Of a stretch of DNA of 48,886 nt, positions 1 to 8,533 are shown piece after piece. The DNA is from Spirochaetota bacterium. Its GTDB lineage: Bacteria > Spirochaetota > UBA4802 > JAFGDQ01. Positions within the stretch are counted from its first letter, which is position 1, and each line of letters starts with the position of its first letter. Location of the stretch: NCBI GenBank assembly GCA_016934735.1, contig JAFGSG010000120.1, positions 1 to 48,886 of the forward strand, written 5' to 3'. The notes beneath the pieces were generated by a model. It did no database searches and had not been told where the DNA came from. It worked only from the letters and a program-made list of their open reading frames with translations. Made by a program: the position numbers and the translations under genes.

Positions 1-2
1 TT

Positions 3-87
3 CGGAGAGGGAGGGATTCGAACCCTCGGTAGCTTGCGCTACACACGGTTTCCAACCGTGCTCCTTCGGCCTCTCAGACACCTCTCC
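3..87 (-). tRNA. tRNA-Ser (anticodon GGA)
   Basis: Reads on the minus strand as a class II tRNA with a long variable arm. The acceptor strands GGAGAGG and CCTCTCC pair fully. The T arm holds GGTTCGAATCC. The anticodon loop TTGGAAA gives GGA, reading UCC and UCU serine codons. The long variable arm is typical of tRNA-Ser. The 3' CCA is not encoded. Confidence 0.95.
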
Positions 88-148
88 GGAAATAAAACAA
101 ATTCTATTGATTGCAACAGCCGCGATTTGTCAACAAACTAATTAAAGT

Positions 149-235
149 CGGAGAGAGAGGGATTCGAACCCTCGGTGGAGTTGCCCCCACAACGATTTTC
201 GAGACCGTCCCATTCAACCGCTCTGGCATCTCTCC
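149..235 (-). tRNA. tRNA-Ser (anticodon CGA)
   Basis: Second class II serine tRNA, 61 bases from the first and on the same strand, so the two may be co-transcribed. The acceptor strands GGAGAGA and TCTCTCC pair. The anticodon stem ACGGT/ATCGT encloses loop CTCGAAA, giving CGA, which reads UCG. The T arm is nearly identical to that of its neighbour. No CCA is encoded. Confidence 0.95.
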
Positions 236-271
236 AGTAAAATTAACAAATCTGCTTAATAAAACAGTTCA

Positions 272-1405
272 CTAATGCTGTGATGTAAAGTCTTTTTTAA
301 GATATTTTTCTCCAAATGTTCCTAAATATCTTATATCTATAATAACAAGAATTATTGCCGCGATAAACAGCACAATTGCGATTACCGGAACAAAAAAATA
401 CGCCCTGCCGGTAAGACATATCAGAAAAAACAAAATTGAAAAGAACTCTTTTTTAGTAAAATATTTAAGCTTATGGGTAATGAATACAAACGGATCATTA
501 TAAGGAAGTTTTTGTAAAAATTCCCTGTCATAAGCGACAAGAGAACCAGACTTGCTGTATCGCCTTAAATATATCAGCATTGCGCCTATTATGAATATTA
601 TACCTGTAAATACAGCCAGAACCACAATTAAAGACAAAATTCCGGGCGTATTTATAAAATACAGATATGACAAAACCGATAAAAATAAAACAAGAGTCAA
701 ATTATCGCTTAATGTATCCAGCCAGCCACCGATTTTTGACACCTTAAACGTAAATTTTGCCACCTCGCCGTCTACTCCGTCCATTATTGAAGCAGTCTGA
801 AACAGAAATCCTCCCAATACCGTATACCAGTACGAATCAAACAACAGAAAGACACTGCTCATAATCCCGATTATCATGTTAATGACAGTTAAATAATTCG
901 GATGGATCCTTGTCTTCACAAGCTGGAGACTAATAGGTATGGAAAGCCTTTTATTAATCTTTTGAGCAATAAATCCGCCTGTGTTTTCAATGATATAATC
1001 TCTGGCCAGTTTAACTGCTTTATTATACGCATCATCTTTCAGCAGTAAGAACTGATCATGCCTGATTATTGGACTAAATAGTTTACCTCTCTGCCTGAAA
1101 TATTTCGGCAGTTCATCGAAATAATGCGCCTGCAAAAAAAGATTGGAAGGCATCAGCAAATAGGGCATATCTATTAAAGGTTTAACGTCCGTAATAATTT
1201 CGGCATTATACACATTCTTAATATGCCTGATTATTTTTGAATTATAGAATATCTTCTCATCATCTGAAAGATCAAGAAAAATCTTTTTCACACCTGCTTT
1301 AATCAGTATTATAATATTTCTTTCAAGAGGATAAAGGCCGCAGATTTTTTTTTCGCAGTTATATTTTTCTTTTTCGCTTTTAATTAAGGCTATTTCTGGG
1401 ATCAT
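272..1405 (-). CDS. CDP-alcohol phosphatidyltransferase with degenerate nucleotidyltransferase-like N-terminus
   Basis: Integral membrane enzyme of 377 residues that should transfer a phosphate-linked headgroup from a CDP-alcohol to an acceptor alcohol. The family motif D-x2-D-G-x2-A-[RK]-x8-G-x3-D-x3-D is present near residues 208-233 (DGVDGEVAK, then GGWLDTLSD), with Lys replacing the usual Arg. Several hydrophobic segments follow. The first 130 or so residues resemble the later part of a sugar-phosphate nucleotidyltransferase (YPLERNIIILIKAGVKKIFL) but lack its glycine-rich GxGxR loop. Fusions of this order make inositol-phosphate headgroups in some organisms (IPCT-DIPPS), so a related role is possible. 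Here the N-terminal domain may bind but not catalyse. The ATG follows GGAG at normal distance. The acceptor alcohol cannot be read from sequence. Confidence 0.8.
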   Translation of the reverse strand: MIPEIALIKSEKEKYNCEKKICGLYPLERNIIILIKAGVKKIFLDLSDDEKIFYNSKIIRHIKNVYNAEIITDVKPLIDMPYLLMPSNLFLQAHYFDELPKYFRQRGKLFSPIIRHDQFLLLKDDAYNKAVKLARDYIIENTGGFIAQKINKRLSIPISLQLVKTRIHPNYLTVINMIIGIMSSVFLLFDSYWYTVLGGFLFQTASIMDGVDGEVAKFTFKVSKIGGWLDTLSDNLTLVLFLSVLSYLYFINTPGILSLIVVLAVFTGIIFIIGAMLIYLRRYSKSGSLVAYDREFLQKLPYNDPFVFITHKLKYFTKKEFFSILFFLICLTGRAYFFVPVIAIVLFIAAIILVIIDIRYLGTFGEKYLKKDFTSQH

Positions 1406-1829
1406 GAATCAATACTCCGGATTTTTTCAGTGAAATATCTGCCAATACAAGTATAATAAGGCTGTTTTTACAATAAATATTTAAAGAGCTATTATAAAAT
1501 AGCTACCTTCTTCTGAGAATCTTAATTCAATAACTGCGTTATACTATTTATTAAAATTCTCATATTTTTACATATCCTCACGATGACGGAATTGATTTTT
1601 AATTATGAATACTGCCCATAATTATGAAGATAATATAATATAATTTAACATAAAGTATTACATTTTTACTTGACTTTGGAATATTTTTCAGCATAAAATA
1701 GTAAAATATTCCGATAAATATATAACAGATAAAATGTTTCTTGTCATAAAAAACGGCGTAAATACACTTTAATTAGGATACTATTTAAATACATACAGGT
1801 GTTTATTAATTATATAAAGGAGTTAAAAA
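1406..1829. other. Intergenic region with inverted repeat and promoter
   Basis: AT-rich 424-base gap between divergent genes. It holds a 13-base inverted repeat with one mismatch (1514-1526 and 1550-1562, TGAGAATCTTAAT type). This may be a decayed copy of the palindromic repeat found elsewhere in the window. A promoter candidate for the downstream gene also lies here. I see no further gene. Confidence 0.6.
1670..1699 (+). promoter_or_regulatory. Candidate sigma-70 promoter
   Basis: TTGACT at 1670-1675 and TAAAAT at 1694-1699 with an 18-base spacer, about 125 bases before the secreted-protein gene at 1830. In DNA this AT-rich the -10 match alone means little; the -35 carries the call. Confidence 0.45.
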
Positions 1830-2486
1830 ATGATTAAAGGATTAAGATATTATATCATATTTTTCCTCATAATTTTTTCTTTTTCATCGGCAAATGCCCA
1901 ATTTGAACAGGTAAAAAAAGAATTTGATCCCCTTTATCATGCAACTGATGTTGTTATGCAATTAAGCTATGATAATTTTAAAAGAATCAAACTCCTTCAC
2001 AGTGCAATCATGAACTACGGAGGCGGTAAAGAGGAATTTGACAGAGTTGTAGATACTTACGCGGAGGCAAGCGCACTCTACTTTCAAAATAAAACCATAG
2101 AATCCGCGAATCTATTCACAAAAAATAAGAAAGACATTGATGAAATCGCTGCACGGATCGCCAAGGTTTACAAGAATGATACTGATAAACTTCATACTAA
2201 TATCATTAAAATGCACGTTAAATACAATGTAAAAATGTCAATCAAAGGGGAACGGGTCAATCCACAGTCCGAGACAGCTTTACGGGGCGCATCAGGCGGC
2301 GTACAACTGGCAAATGATTACCTTGACAGGTCACGATACGTAGAAGCAATCACCTACTTTAGAAGAGCAAAAGAGAACTGCTTCCTGGTTTATAAAGTAC
2401 TGGAAGTGCCGCTGCCGGAAGAATTCAACAAAGATATAGTTGATAATAAAAACCAGATTTACGTTTCAAAAGAAAAGAAAATTTAA
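1830..2486 (+). CDS. Secreted hypothetical protein
   Basis: Protein of 218 residues with a clear Sec signal peptide: lysine near the start, a hydrophobic core, and a likely cut after SSANA, so it should be periplasmic or exported. The rest is soluble and mostly predicted helical, with charged segments and a C-terminal part (ANDYLDRSRYVEAITYFRRA) resembling one TPR-like helix pair. I do not recognise the family. AAAGGAG at 1816-1822 supports the ATG at 1830. It is a single-gene unit: divergent from the phosphatidyltransferase, with its own promoter candidate and a strong terminator just downstream. Confidence 0.75.
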   Translation: MIKGLRYYIIFFLIIFSFSSANAQFEQVKKEFDPLYHATDVVMQLSYDNFKRIKLLHSAIMNYGGGKEEFDRVVDTYAEASALYFQNKTIESANLFTKNKKDIDEIAARIAKVYKNDTDKLHTNIIKMHVKYNVKMSIKGERVNPQSETALRGASGGVQLANDYLDRSRYVEAITYFRRAKENCFLVYKVLEVPLPEEFNKDIVDNKNQIYVSKEKKI

Positions 2487-2511
2487 GATTATAAAAATAA
2501 GCTTAAAAAAA

Positions 2512-2545
2512 GATACTACAGCAAAACCTGCAGTATCTTTTTTTT
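2512..2545 (+). terminator. Rho-independent terminator
   Basis: Ten-pair stem with one mismatch (GATACTACAG pairing with CTGCAGTATC), loop CAAAAC, followed by nine T. An A run precedes the stem, so it could also stop minus-strand transcription. It ends the transcript of the gene at 1830-2486. Confidence 0.85.
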
Positions 2546-2662
2546 AAATTATATTTATCTTTAACAGAAGCCATCTGAAAACAAGCATAGTATTTTTTAG
2601 AATGATGCCGGATATTTTTTATATCCCGCATCATGTGAAATGCCATACAATAATATTATTCA

Positions 2663-3463
2663 CTATTGCAATTCCTCTTCTCTTAATTCATTTTCCAGAA
2701 GCTCTTTATCTTTTTTTAAAACCCCAAGCGAAGAAATCCTTACATCTACATTGGGATGAGTCAGCAGGCTGATTATTTTCTCACGGGTTGTTTTATCCAG
2801 CAGATAGCCATTGATTGCCTTTATGGCAGCGTTTAATAGATTAATTTTATTGTAAGTTTCATCATTGTTTATTATTGCCGATAATTCATTGTAGATTATT
2901 TTATTCTTAATTTTAAGATTCTCCAGAGCAGCCAGTCTTACATTTATGCGGGAATCATTCAGAGCCTGTATAATATAGGGAACAGAAATCCGCTTGATAA
3001 GCGCATCATCAATCATTAATATACCCTTTATTGACTCTTCTCTTATCAGCCAGTCCTCGCTATTCAGACCCTTCGCGAATACCGGCGCAGATGTTGGATC
3101 GCGGTATTTAGCAAGGGATTGAATCGAGTACATCCTTATATTATTATCTTGTTCAGATTCGGCAATACGTCTGATTATTCTTTTTGCTTTTAAAGGCCTT
3201 TTTATGCCGAGGCACTTTAATGCTTCTATTTTTACAGCAGAGTGGGTATCTTCAAGTGCGGTGATAACAATATCTTCTACCTCGGGTGAATAATGAAAGC
3301 ATAGATTGCTTACTGCTTCTTTTCTCGTTTCCCAGCTATTGCTCTTATAAGACTGGGACAGTGCTTCAACAATTTTACGCTCATTATCTTCCGAGATATA
3401 CCTTCCGGAACATCCCTGTATTAATATTAAAAAAAAATACAATATAATTCCGGGTTTTATCAA
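2663..3463 (-). CDS. HEAT-repeat lipoprotein
   Basis: Protein of 266 residues with a lipoprotein signal: hydrophobic stretch ending in LIQGC, with Cys18 as the likely lipidated residue. The mature part is a run of paired helices typical of HEAT repeats (for example VRLAALENL and VDVRISSLGVL), each about 30-35 residues, from roughly residue 25 to the end. HEAT solenoids usually serve as scaffolds for protein contacts, so a binding role at the membrane is likely. The start codon overlaps the stop of the upstream FecR-domain gene in an ATGA arrangement, so the two are translationally coupled and probably act together. Confidence 0.8.
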   Translation of the reverse strand: MIKPGIILYFFLILIQGCSGRYISEDNERKIVEALSQSYKSNSWETRKEAVSNLCFHYSPEVEDIVITALEDTHSAVKIEALKCLGIKRPLKAKRIIRRIAESEQDNNIRMYSIQSLAKYRDPTSAPVFAKGLNSEDWLIREESIKGILMIDDALIKRISVPYIIQALNDSRINVRLAALENLKIKNKIIYNELSAIINNDETYNKINLLNAAIKAINGYLLDKTTREKIISLLTHPNVDVRISSLGVLKKDKELLENELREEELQ

Positions 3464-4173
3464 AATTTTCTCTTCCTGAGAATATAATCGATCATCCCCC
3501 TGTCCTCCCTGCCTTTGATTATTATTCTGTCTTTACCAACGACATCATAATAATCCAGCCACGCATCCAGTATTTCCTGCGGCAGCACAATCGGTTCCAT
3601 GGGAGGCATATTCATCTTTATACTTGTCTCTTCCTTTAATTTTACATCATAGGACTTAATTATCTCACGGTTTGAATTCGCGACATGGGCTTCCCCTGTA
3701 AAAACTGCCGATCTCGTTTCATAATCAGTTGTAATTACGCCGAAATCAGTTTCAATATCCTTTACCCCGATAATTGCCGGATTGGTCTTAACAAGTAAAT
3801 TCCAGTTTTTAAACTGTTTATTTATTTTTATCCTGATTTTTCCAGTGCTGAAAATAATTGTGGTAGGCTGATCATCGCTTCTTATTTTCAGAGAGCTGAC
3901 CTGTATAATTGAAAGTTCCCTTATAAATATTTTTGTATTATCATTAAGCAAAATTTCCAGATATGCTTTATTACCTGTACGTATTTTATAATTATCCTGT
4001 ATTTTCGCACCTATTCCTGGTACGATTCTCATGCCTGTGTTTACATCAGTTAAATCCACATCGCCTGTTAACTGAATAATTTTTCCGATTTCCGGTATAG
4101 CTTCAGCATTTGTGCAAAACAACACAATTAGCAAAGAAGAGAGAATAATAAATCTGATTTTCCCATGAAGCAT
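3460..4173 (-). CDS. FecR-domain secreted protein
   Basis: Secreted protein of 237 residues with a Sec signal (ILSSLLIVLFCTNAEA) and a FecR-type beta domain: IGKIIQLTGDVDL near the start, then TGNKAYLEILLNDNTKIFI and a repeated strand pattern. I start at 4173 because GAGGAGG lies a few bases upstream; an in-frame start 19 codons further up lacks such a site and would bury the signal peptide. FecR domains without an anti-sigma helix often occur in exported scaffold or ligand-binding proteins, and no sigma factor is adjacent here. It is coupled to the HEAT lipoprotein downstream. The true partner is unknown. Confidence 0.78.
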   Translation of the reverse strand: MLHGKIRFIILSSLLIVLFCTNAEAIPEIGKIIQLTGDVDLTDVNTGMRIVPGIGAKIQDNYKIRTGNKAYLEILLNDNTKIFIRELSIIQVSSLKIRSDDQPTTIIFSTGKIRIKINKQFKNWNLLVKTNPAIIGVKDIETDFGVITTDYETRSAVFTGEAHVANSNREIIKSYDVKLKEETSIKMNMPPMEPIVLPQEILDAWLDYYDVVGKDRIIIKGREDRGMIDYILRKRKF

Positions 4174-4176
4174 AAT

Positions 4177-4187
4177 GTCCTCCTCAA
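4177..4187 (-). promoter_or_regulatory. Ribosome binding site deciding the FecR-gene start
   Basis: GAGGAGG on the minus strand immediately before the ATG at 4173. It favours this start over an in-frame one 57 bases upstream. Confidence 0.75.
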
Positions 4188-4241
4188 TATTTAACAAGCA
4201 GGCCTGACTGACTCTGTTAAACATAATCAAAAAATAAGTAA

Positions 4242-4308
4242 TGCCATTTCGGCCGCAACGAGAAATTATTTAACTATACGGACGATCCTTACTTCGTCCG
4301 GAATGACA
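4242..4308. repeat. Dispersed palindromic repeat, copy A
   Basis: Bounded by TGCCATTTCG and CGGAATGACA (8 of 10 pair), 67 bases across. It contains CGAGAAATTA on the left and a perfect inner seven-pair hairpin at 4279-4300 (CGGACGA/TCGTCCG). The left end is the same as in the copy at 47383, and the length is identical. Confidence 0.65.
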
Positions 4309-4370
4309 GAATACTTGGACTGCATTCCAAAACCTATTGAATAATAAATTCGTTTTCAATACAATAATCA

Positions 4371-6686
4371 TCAATTAAAATTAGTACTGCTGCATAAAAT
4401 CATATATTGTATATAGAATTTTCCCGTGCGGAGTACATAGGATCTGGTTTCTTCAAAAGGAATAAATTCTATAAAATAATCTTCGTCAGTACTATTGAAT
4501 TCATTCATCCATTTTTTCACATTGCCGGCTCCGGCATTGTATCCAGCCATCACAGCTGCGAAATCGCCTTTGAAAAATTTATTTAGCCATGTAATATATT
4601 TAATCCCGAAAGCAATTGAGACAGAAGGATCTTTTAAATCAAATTCTTTCATATTCATTCCCTTAGCAATATCCTTCGCGGTCGGCGGCATTAGCTGCAT
4701 AAGCCCTACAGCTCCTGCGGAAGATACAGCTTTGTGGTTAAATGTAGATTCGGCTTTCATGACAGCAAAAATCATCTCTTTCGGAATATTTTGTTTTTCG
4801 GCGTCTTTTTCTACCAGATCAGAGAATGCGGAAGGAAAAAGATTTGACGTAATATCAGCAGATAAAACCGAGATATTTTCTTTAAGATTATAATACTTTA
4901 AAAGTTTTAAAATTGACGAAGCCCCAAAATAATAATTATTGTATCTGGCTCCCAGACCTGCAAGCATCATATGCATTTCTATTTGAAATTCACGCCTGTC
5001 CGGAATCAGGCCAAGTTCCCTGTTCATTCCTTCAGCATATCCTATTATAAAATATTTTTCAATACCTTTTAAATTATCTTTATATCCGGAATCAAGAGCC
5101 GGTTTTTTATACTCGTCATTAAAATCCCGGTATCTTTTTATAGTTTCAAAAAAATTCATAGAAAGAATTCTTTTATCTCTTTTGGCAAAATCCTTTTCCA
5201 GCATGAATAATATTGTGTGAAAAAACATTGCATCATTAAAATTTTTCAACTCAACTGCCTGTCTGAACATAATATTTAATTCTTCAGCCTGATATCCTTC
5301 TTTTAACTTATATAGTATTTTCCATGTGTATGATGAATCCGGATTGTATGCAGCCATTTCCTTTATTACTCTCAATACATCGGCAGTCCTCTCCTCCCCA
5401 TACCCGCTATAAAGTTTAACGAGCCAGAACCTGGTTCTCCCCGAATGCGCTCCGTGCGGAAAAAGAGAAAGGGACTGTTCCAGTATTTTTAATGCATCAT
5501 TATTATTTTTTTCATTCAGCTTACCTTTCGCCAATTCCCATAAAAAATATTCACAGGCTTTATCTTTAGGATATTTATTTACATACCCGGCCAGCAATTT
5601 TTCATAGCCCGCATTTTTACTAATCAAATACTGGATAATTCTTCTATAAGAACCTTTTGAAATTTCTTCAGATTCATCGAGGTAAAGCTTCTGATAAATA
5701 TTGAACGCAAATTGTCTTTTATTAACCACCCATAATTCATCAGCTTCTATCTTTAATAGTTTATTATACAATGCAATATCAGAAGCAGCAGACATTATCA
5801 GCTTTTCAGCTTCATTAAGTTTATCTGTTCTGACATAATTCCTTACAGCATAGTTTAATGCTTCATTCCTTGCACGCCCTTCCGGTTCCCTGCCAAGTAA
5901 ATCTATCAGAATATCAATGGAATTTTTGTATTTTGCGTTATAATATAATGAGGCCGCAAATAACAAATCATCACTATTATCAACTTCGTATTTATTATTC
6001 GAAGCAATAGCAATAATTCTATCGCATGCGATCCCCGAATGCCATGTTTTTATGCTTAGTTTCAGCAAATTAAAATATTCTTTAACGGCATTTGCAAAAT
6101 CGTTTTTTCGCTCATAAGCAGAAGCAATCCGTATTTGAATAAGCGATTTTGAACTAATGTCATTATACCGGGAAGCTAATTCTTTAAGAAAAAATATTGC
6201 CTCGTCTGGCCTTCCGAGTTCCATCATTGCATTTGCTTTTATTATTGCCGCGTCTCTATACAACGCAGTAGCCGATCTGCTCATAAGATTGACAAATTTA
6301 ACTACGTATTCGAACTCCCTGTATTCAAAAAATAAAGATGAAATTTCATATACTGCATCGTTGTAGTAATCCGACTTGATGTGAAAGCCGTTTATATATT
6401 TATAAATAGTATACGGATATATTTTTACGGTAAGATTTTTTGAATATTTAAAGCAGCTGTTGGCAAAATGCAGAATAGCTTTCTTTAGATCTCCTCTTTT
6501 TTTATAGGATGATCCCAAAAGAAAATGTTCTTTGAATCCCGCATTCACATTGTCAAGCTTATCTATTATTTCTTCTGCCGGGGCATAGAAACCTACTCCG
6601 GCAACGTTATCTCCTACTGTCGCAACCGCAGAGCAGGAAATAAATATTACAGCAATATTTAATGTAATTATTTTATATATCCGCAT
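4371..6686 (-). CDS. Slt-type lytic transglycosylase with TPR superhelix
   Basis: Protein of 771 residues that should cleave the glycan backbone of peptidoglycan in the periplasm. The C-terminal 150 residues are an SLT (GH23) domain: AESTFN carries the catalytic glutamate, then GAVGLMQLMPPTA, YNAGAGNVKKW and the late ETRSYVLRTGKFY. Residues from about 40 to 600 are helical tetratricopeptide-like repeats, matching the alpha-superhelix of Slt70, though somewhat longer than the E. coli enzyme. The N-terminus has a hydrophobic segment ending FISC, a weak lipobox, so it may be lipid-anchored. It is transcribed toward the FecR/HEAT pair but separated from it by about 200 bases holding a repeat. A promoter candidate lies at 6763-6791. 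Confidence 0.92.
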   Translation of the reverse strand: MRIYKIITLNIAVIFISCSAVATVGDNVAGVGFYAPAEEIIDKLDNVNAGFKEHFLLGSSYKKRGDLKKAILHFANSCFKYSKNLTVKIYPYTIYKYINGFHIKSDYYNDAVYEISSLFFEYREFEYVVKFVNLMSRSATALYRDAAIIKANAMMELGRPDEAIFFLKELASRYNDISSKSLIQIRIASAYERKNDFANAVKEYFNLLKLSIKTWHSGIACDRIIAIASNNKYEVDNSDDLLFAASLYYNAKYKNSIDILIDLLGREPEGRARNEALNYAVRNYVRTDKLNEAEKLIMSAASDIALYNKLLKIEADELWVVNKRQFAFNIYQKLYLDESEEISKGSYRRIIQYLISKNAGYEKLLAGYVNKYPKDKACEYFLWELAKGKLNEKNNNDALKILEQSLSLFPHGAHSGRTRFWLVKLYSGYGEERTADVLRVIKEMAAYNPDSSYTWKILYKLKEGYQAEELNIMFRQAVELKNFNDAMFFHTILFMLEKDFAKRDKRILSMNFFETIKRYRDFNDEYKKPALDSGYKDNLKGIEKYFIIGYAEGMNRELGLIPDRREFQIEMHMMLAGLGARYNNYYFGASSILKLLKYYNLKENISVLSADITSNLFPSAFSDLVEKDAEKQNIPKEMIFAVMKAESTFNHKAVSSAGAVGLMQLMPPTAKDIAKGMNMKEFDLKDPSVSIAFGIKYITWLNKFFKGDFAAVMAGYNAGAGNVKKWMNEFNSTDEDYFIEFIPFEETRSYVLRTGKFYIQYMILCSSTNFN

Positions 6687-6762
6687 GTCATTCGTTCTTA
6701 AACATTTTTAAAATATCTGCTATTTTAAAAAATAATAAAATCAGTGTAATTTTAAATGCTAT

Positions 6763-6791
6763 TAAATATATTATTTAATACTTTTGGTCAA
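6763..6791 (-). promoter_or_regulatory. Candidate sigma-70 promoter for the transglycosylase
   Basis: On the minus strand TTGACC (6791-6786), 17-base spacer, TATTTA (6768-6763). Transcription would begin about 70 bases before the ATG at 6686. Confidence 0.5.
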
Positions 6792-6989
6792 GCAATTATC
6801 CCGAATACATTTTTAAAATAATGGGAGAAAATAGTATTATAATTTTTTGATCGAACCCGAATAGCAGAATCTGCCTGATATTACTTCCACTTCATATTTT
6901 TTTCTTCCGATAAGCGATTATATATTTATTCGCGCTCTCTGCAAGAAAGGTTCTGATATACCATGCAAAAAAATAATATATTTTATTAC

Positions 6990-7018
6990 TTGACGCTGCT
7001 GTTTTTTAAATATATCTT
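6990..7018 (+). promoter_or_regulatory. tmRNA promoter
   Basis: TTGACG (6990-6995), exactly 17 bases, TATCTT (7013-7018), about ten bases before the mature tmRNA 5' end. Spacing and position make this the most convincing promoter in the window. Confidence 0.75.
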
Positions 7019-7028
7019 TCTTTGCAAA

Positions 7029-7379
7029 GGGGACGAATCTGGTTTCGACTGTAACAGCGGATCTACAGCCGCATGCCGAGTGCTCTGGCGTCTCGTTAAA
7101 ACGGCAGAACTAAATTTAAACGCAGACAATAGTCTACCTCTAGCAGCTTAATACCTGCTAGCGTCTTTTGGGATCCTCTCCTCTGGGATTTCATAACAGA
7201 CGTCATACTCAGGGGATAGCTCCGATCTTCTGTTCCCGCGAAAGGGGCGAAACATTAGGGAACAAAGGCCTTTAGTCCGGCGCCCTTTCACGGACGGAGG
7301 CTGTAATTAAGAAAGGGATAAGCATGTAGAAACTGTAGGTGTGTTTTGCAGGACGCGGGTTCGACTCCCGCCGTCTCCA
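7029..7379 (+). ncRNA. ssrA: tmRNA
   Basis: Rescues stalled ribosomes by acting as tRNA-Ala and then as a short message. The tRNA-like half is plain: 5' GGGGACG pairs with 3' CGTCTCC, and the T arm reads GGGTTCGACTCCC. The 5' GGGGACGAATCTGGTTTCGACTG block is standard. The message starts at the GCA at 7122 and ends at TAA 7149-7151, giving tag ADNSLPLAA. I chose this GCA over one at 7104 by alignment with the Bacillus subtilis tmRNA as I recall it and because the peptide length is typical. The CCA is not encoded. Confidence 0.95.
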
Positions 7380-7384
7380 AAAAA

Positions 7385-8152
7385 TCAGGGGTTAGCAGCA
7401 TTTTTTTCCGCACTATTTTCAGCAGGAATATCTGCGGGCTTTACAGGTTTCTTTTTTTCTGTCCTGATCTCACTCTTATCCGATACTTTTTTTAATACTC
7501 TCTTCCCGCCATCAGTAAGTTTGCCCAGAAGATTCAAATCCACCAGCTTATCCATCAGCCTGTCGTTTATTTTATCCAAAGTCTGGTTCTTCAAATCATC
7601 CAGTGAAGAGCTTGTGGACTCAAAAAAATCCGACTGATGGTCAAGATATGCTATATTCAAATCAGTATCAGCGACCGCGAGAACAGATTCATACTCAAAA
7701 AACTGCATCTGTGTGGAAATAATGCTGTAGATTTCAAAAATTATTATGCTATCCAGATTGTTTTCGGATATTATATTGAGGAGTTCATTCTGATTGTTCT
7801 GCAGGTACAGATTAACCACGCCTATTGATTTGTATTTTAAATACTCGTCTTCATTGGAAAGCTGATAAAATCTTTGCTGGGGATTATTAAAAACAGAAAG
7901 CGAGTCGCTTGCGTCCTTTATAACTGTTATATTTCCTGTTTTCTTATAAACAGTTAACCAGTACAGACAGTTATTTATTAACTCTTCTTTTTTAATTTTA
8001 CTGCCGTTGGAAATCCTAAAAATAATGCCTGTGCTTTTAATTTTTGATATAACCGCACTGTCTGCAATATCAGTTTTTATTGAATATGTTGAGCAGGAAA
8101 AGCTGAAAATAATAAATATTAAAAAAAAAGCTGTACTAACCGGTCTTTTCAT
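7385..8152 (-). CDS. Hypothetical lipoprotein
   Basis: Protein of 255 residues with a lipoprotein signal peptide: MKRP, a hydrophobic core and FSFSC, with Cys20 the likely lipidated residue. The mature part has mixed alpha/beta character and a lysine-, proline- and alanine-rich tail (KKKPVKPADIPAENSAEKNAANP) that is probably disordered. No known domain is recognised. It lies between tmRNA and tRNA-Leu, facing tmRNA tail to tail with only five bases between them, and stands alone as a transcription unit. Confidence 0.7.
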   Translation of the reverse strand: MKRPVSTAFFLIFIIFSFSCSTYSIKTDIADSAVISKIKSTGIIFRISNGSKIKKEELINNCLYWLTVYKKTGNITVIKDASDSLSVFNNPQQRFYQLSNEDEYLKYKSIGVVNLYLQNNQNELLNIISENNLDSIIIFEIYSIISTQMQFFEYESVLAVADTDLNIAYLDHQSDFFESTSSSLDDLKNQTLDKINDRLMDKLVDLNLLGKLTDGGKRVLKKVSDKSEIRTEKKKPVKPADIPAENSAEKNAANP

Positions 8153-8175
8153 ATTGATCCTTATCCACGTTTATG

Positions 8176-8259
8176 TGCCCAGAGCGGGACTTGAACCCGC
8201 ACAGGAAATTCCCACATGGCCCTCAACCATGCGTGTCTACCAAATTCCACCACCTGGGC
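8176..8259 (-). tRNA. tRNA-Leu (anticodon GAG)
   Basis: Class II tRNA on the minus strand. The acceptor strands GCCCAGG and TCTGGGC pair, with one G-T. The anticodon stem CATGG/CCATG encloses TTGAGGG, giving GAG, which reads CUC and CUU. The long variable arm and the T arm GCGGGTTCAAGTCCCGC are intact. No CCA is encoded. Confidence 0.95.
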
Positions 8260-8352
8260 TTGAATAAATGTTTATAAGTCCAGTATATCAGCCAATCTTT
8301 ATGTCAAGAATAAAAATATTATTTTTAAAGCTGTTTGTGTAACAATAAATTG

Positions 8353-8381
8353 TTGACATATGATTTATATCAATATTAACT
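8353..8381 (+). promoter_or_regulatory. Candidate promoter before the lipoprotein-dap block
   Basis: Consensus TTGACA at 8353-8358; the best -10 candidates are TATTAA (8374) or TTAACT (8376). It lies about 150 bases upstream of the lipoprotein gene. The -10 is weak. Confidence 0.4.
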
Positions 8382-8399
8382 CATTTTTTTATAACGTAT

Positions 8400-8420
8400 C
8401 ATGATTTATTATAAATCATG
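8400..8420. repeat. Perfect short palindrome
   Basis: Nine-base arms CATGATTTA and TAAATCATG around TTA, just downstream of the promoter candidate. It could be an operator or an mRNA hairpin. Its core TGATTTATTA recurs in a hairpin of the flaA leader at 25668-25690. Confidence 0.5.
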
Positions 8421-8533
8421 ACTGTTGTTTCTGCAATTGAGAATAATCTTTTAATTATTATTATATTTCTTTTTCAGGTTGAAATAAAAATATCATAAGA
8501 AGTCTATTAAGTGAAAGGGATAAGGATACTATT

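Larger units (their letters stand above)
6687..7028. other. Divergent intergenic region
   Basis: AT-rich gap of 342 bases between the lytic transglycosylase and tmRNA. It holds a promoter candidate for each. I see no other gene or repeat in it. Confidence 0.6.

Noticed and set aside
7104-7106. Upstream GCA as the tmRNA resume codon
   Set aside because: It would give a 15-residue tag starting AELNLN. Alignment of the preceding region with a known tmRNA favours 7122.
6963-7151. Protein-coding gene over the start of tmRNA
   Set aside because: The frame runs through the tmRNA promoter and tRNA-like half; only its last nine codons are translated, as the tag.
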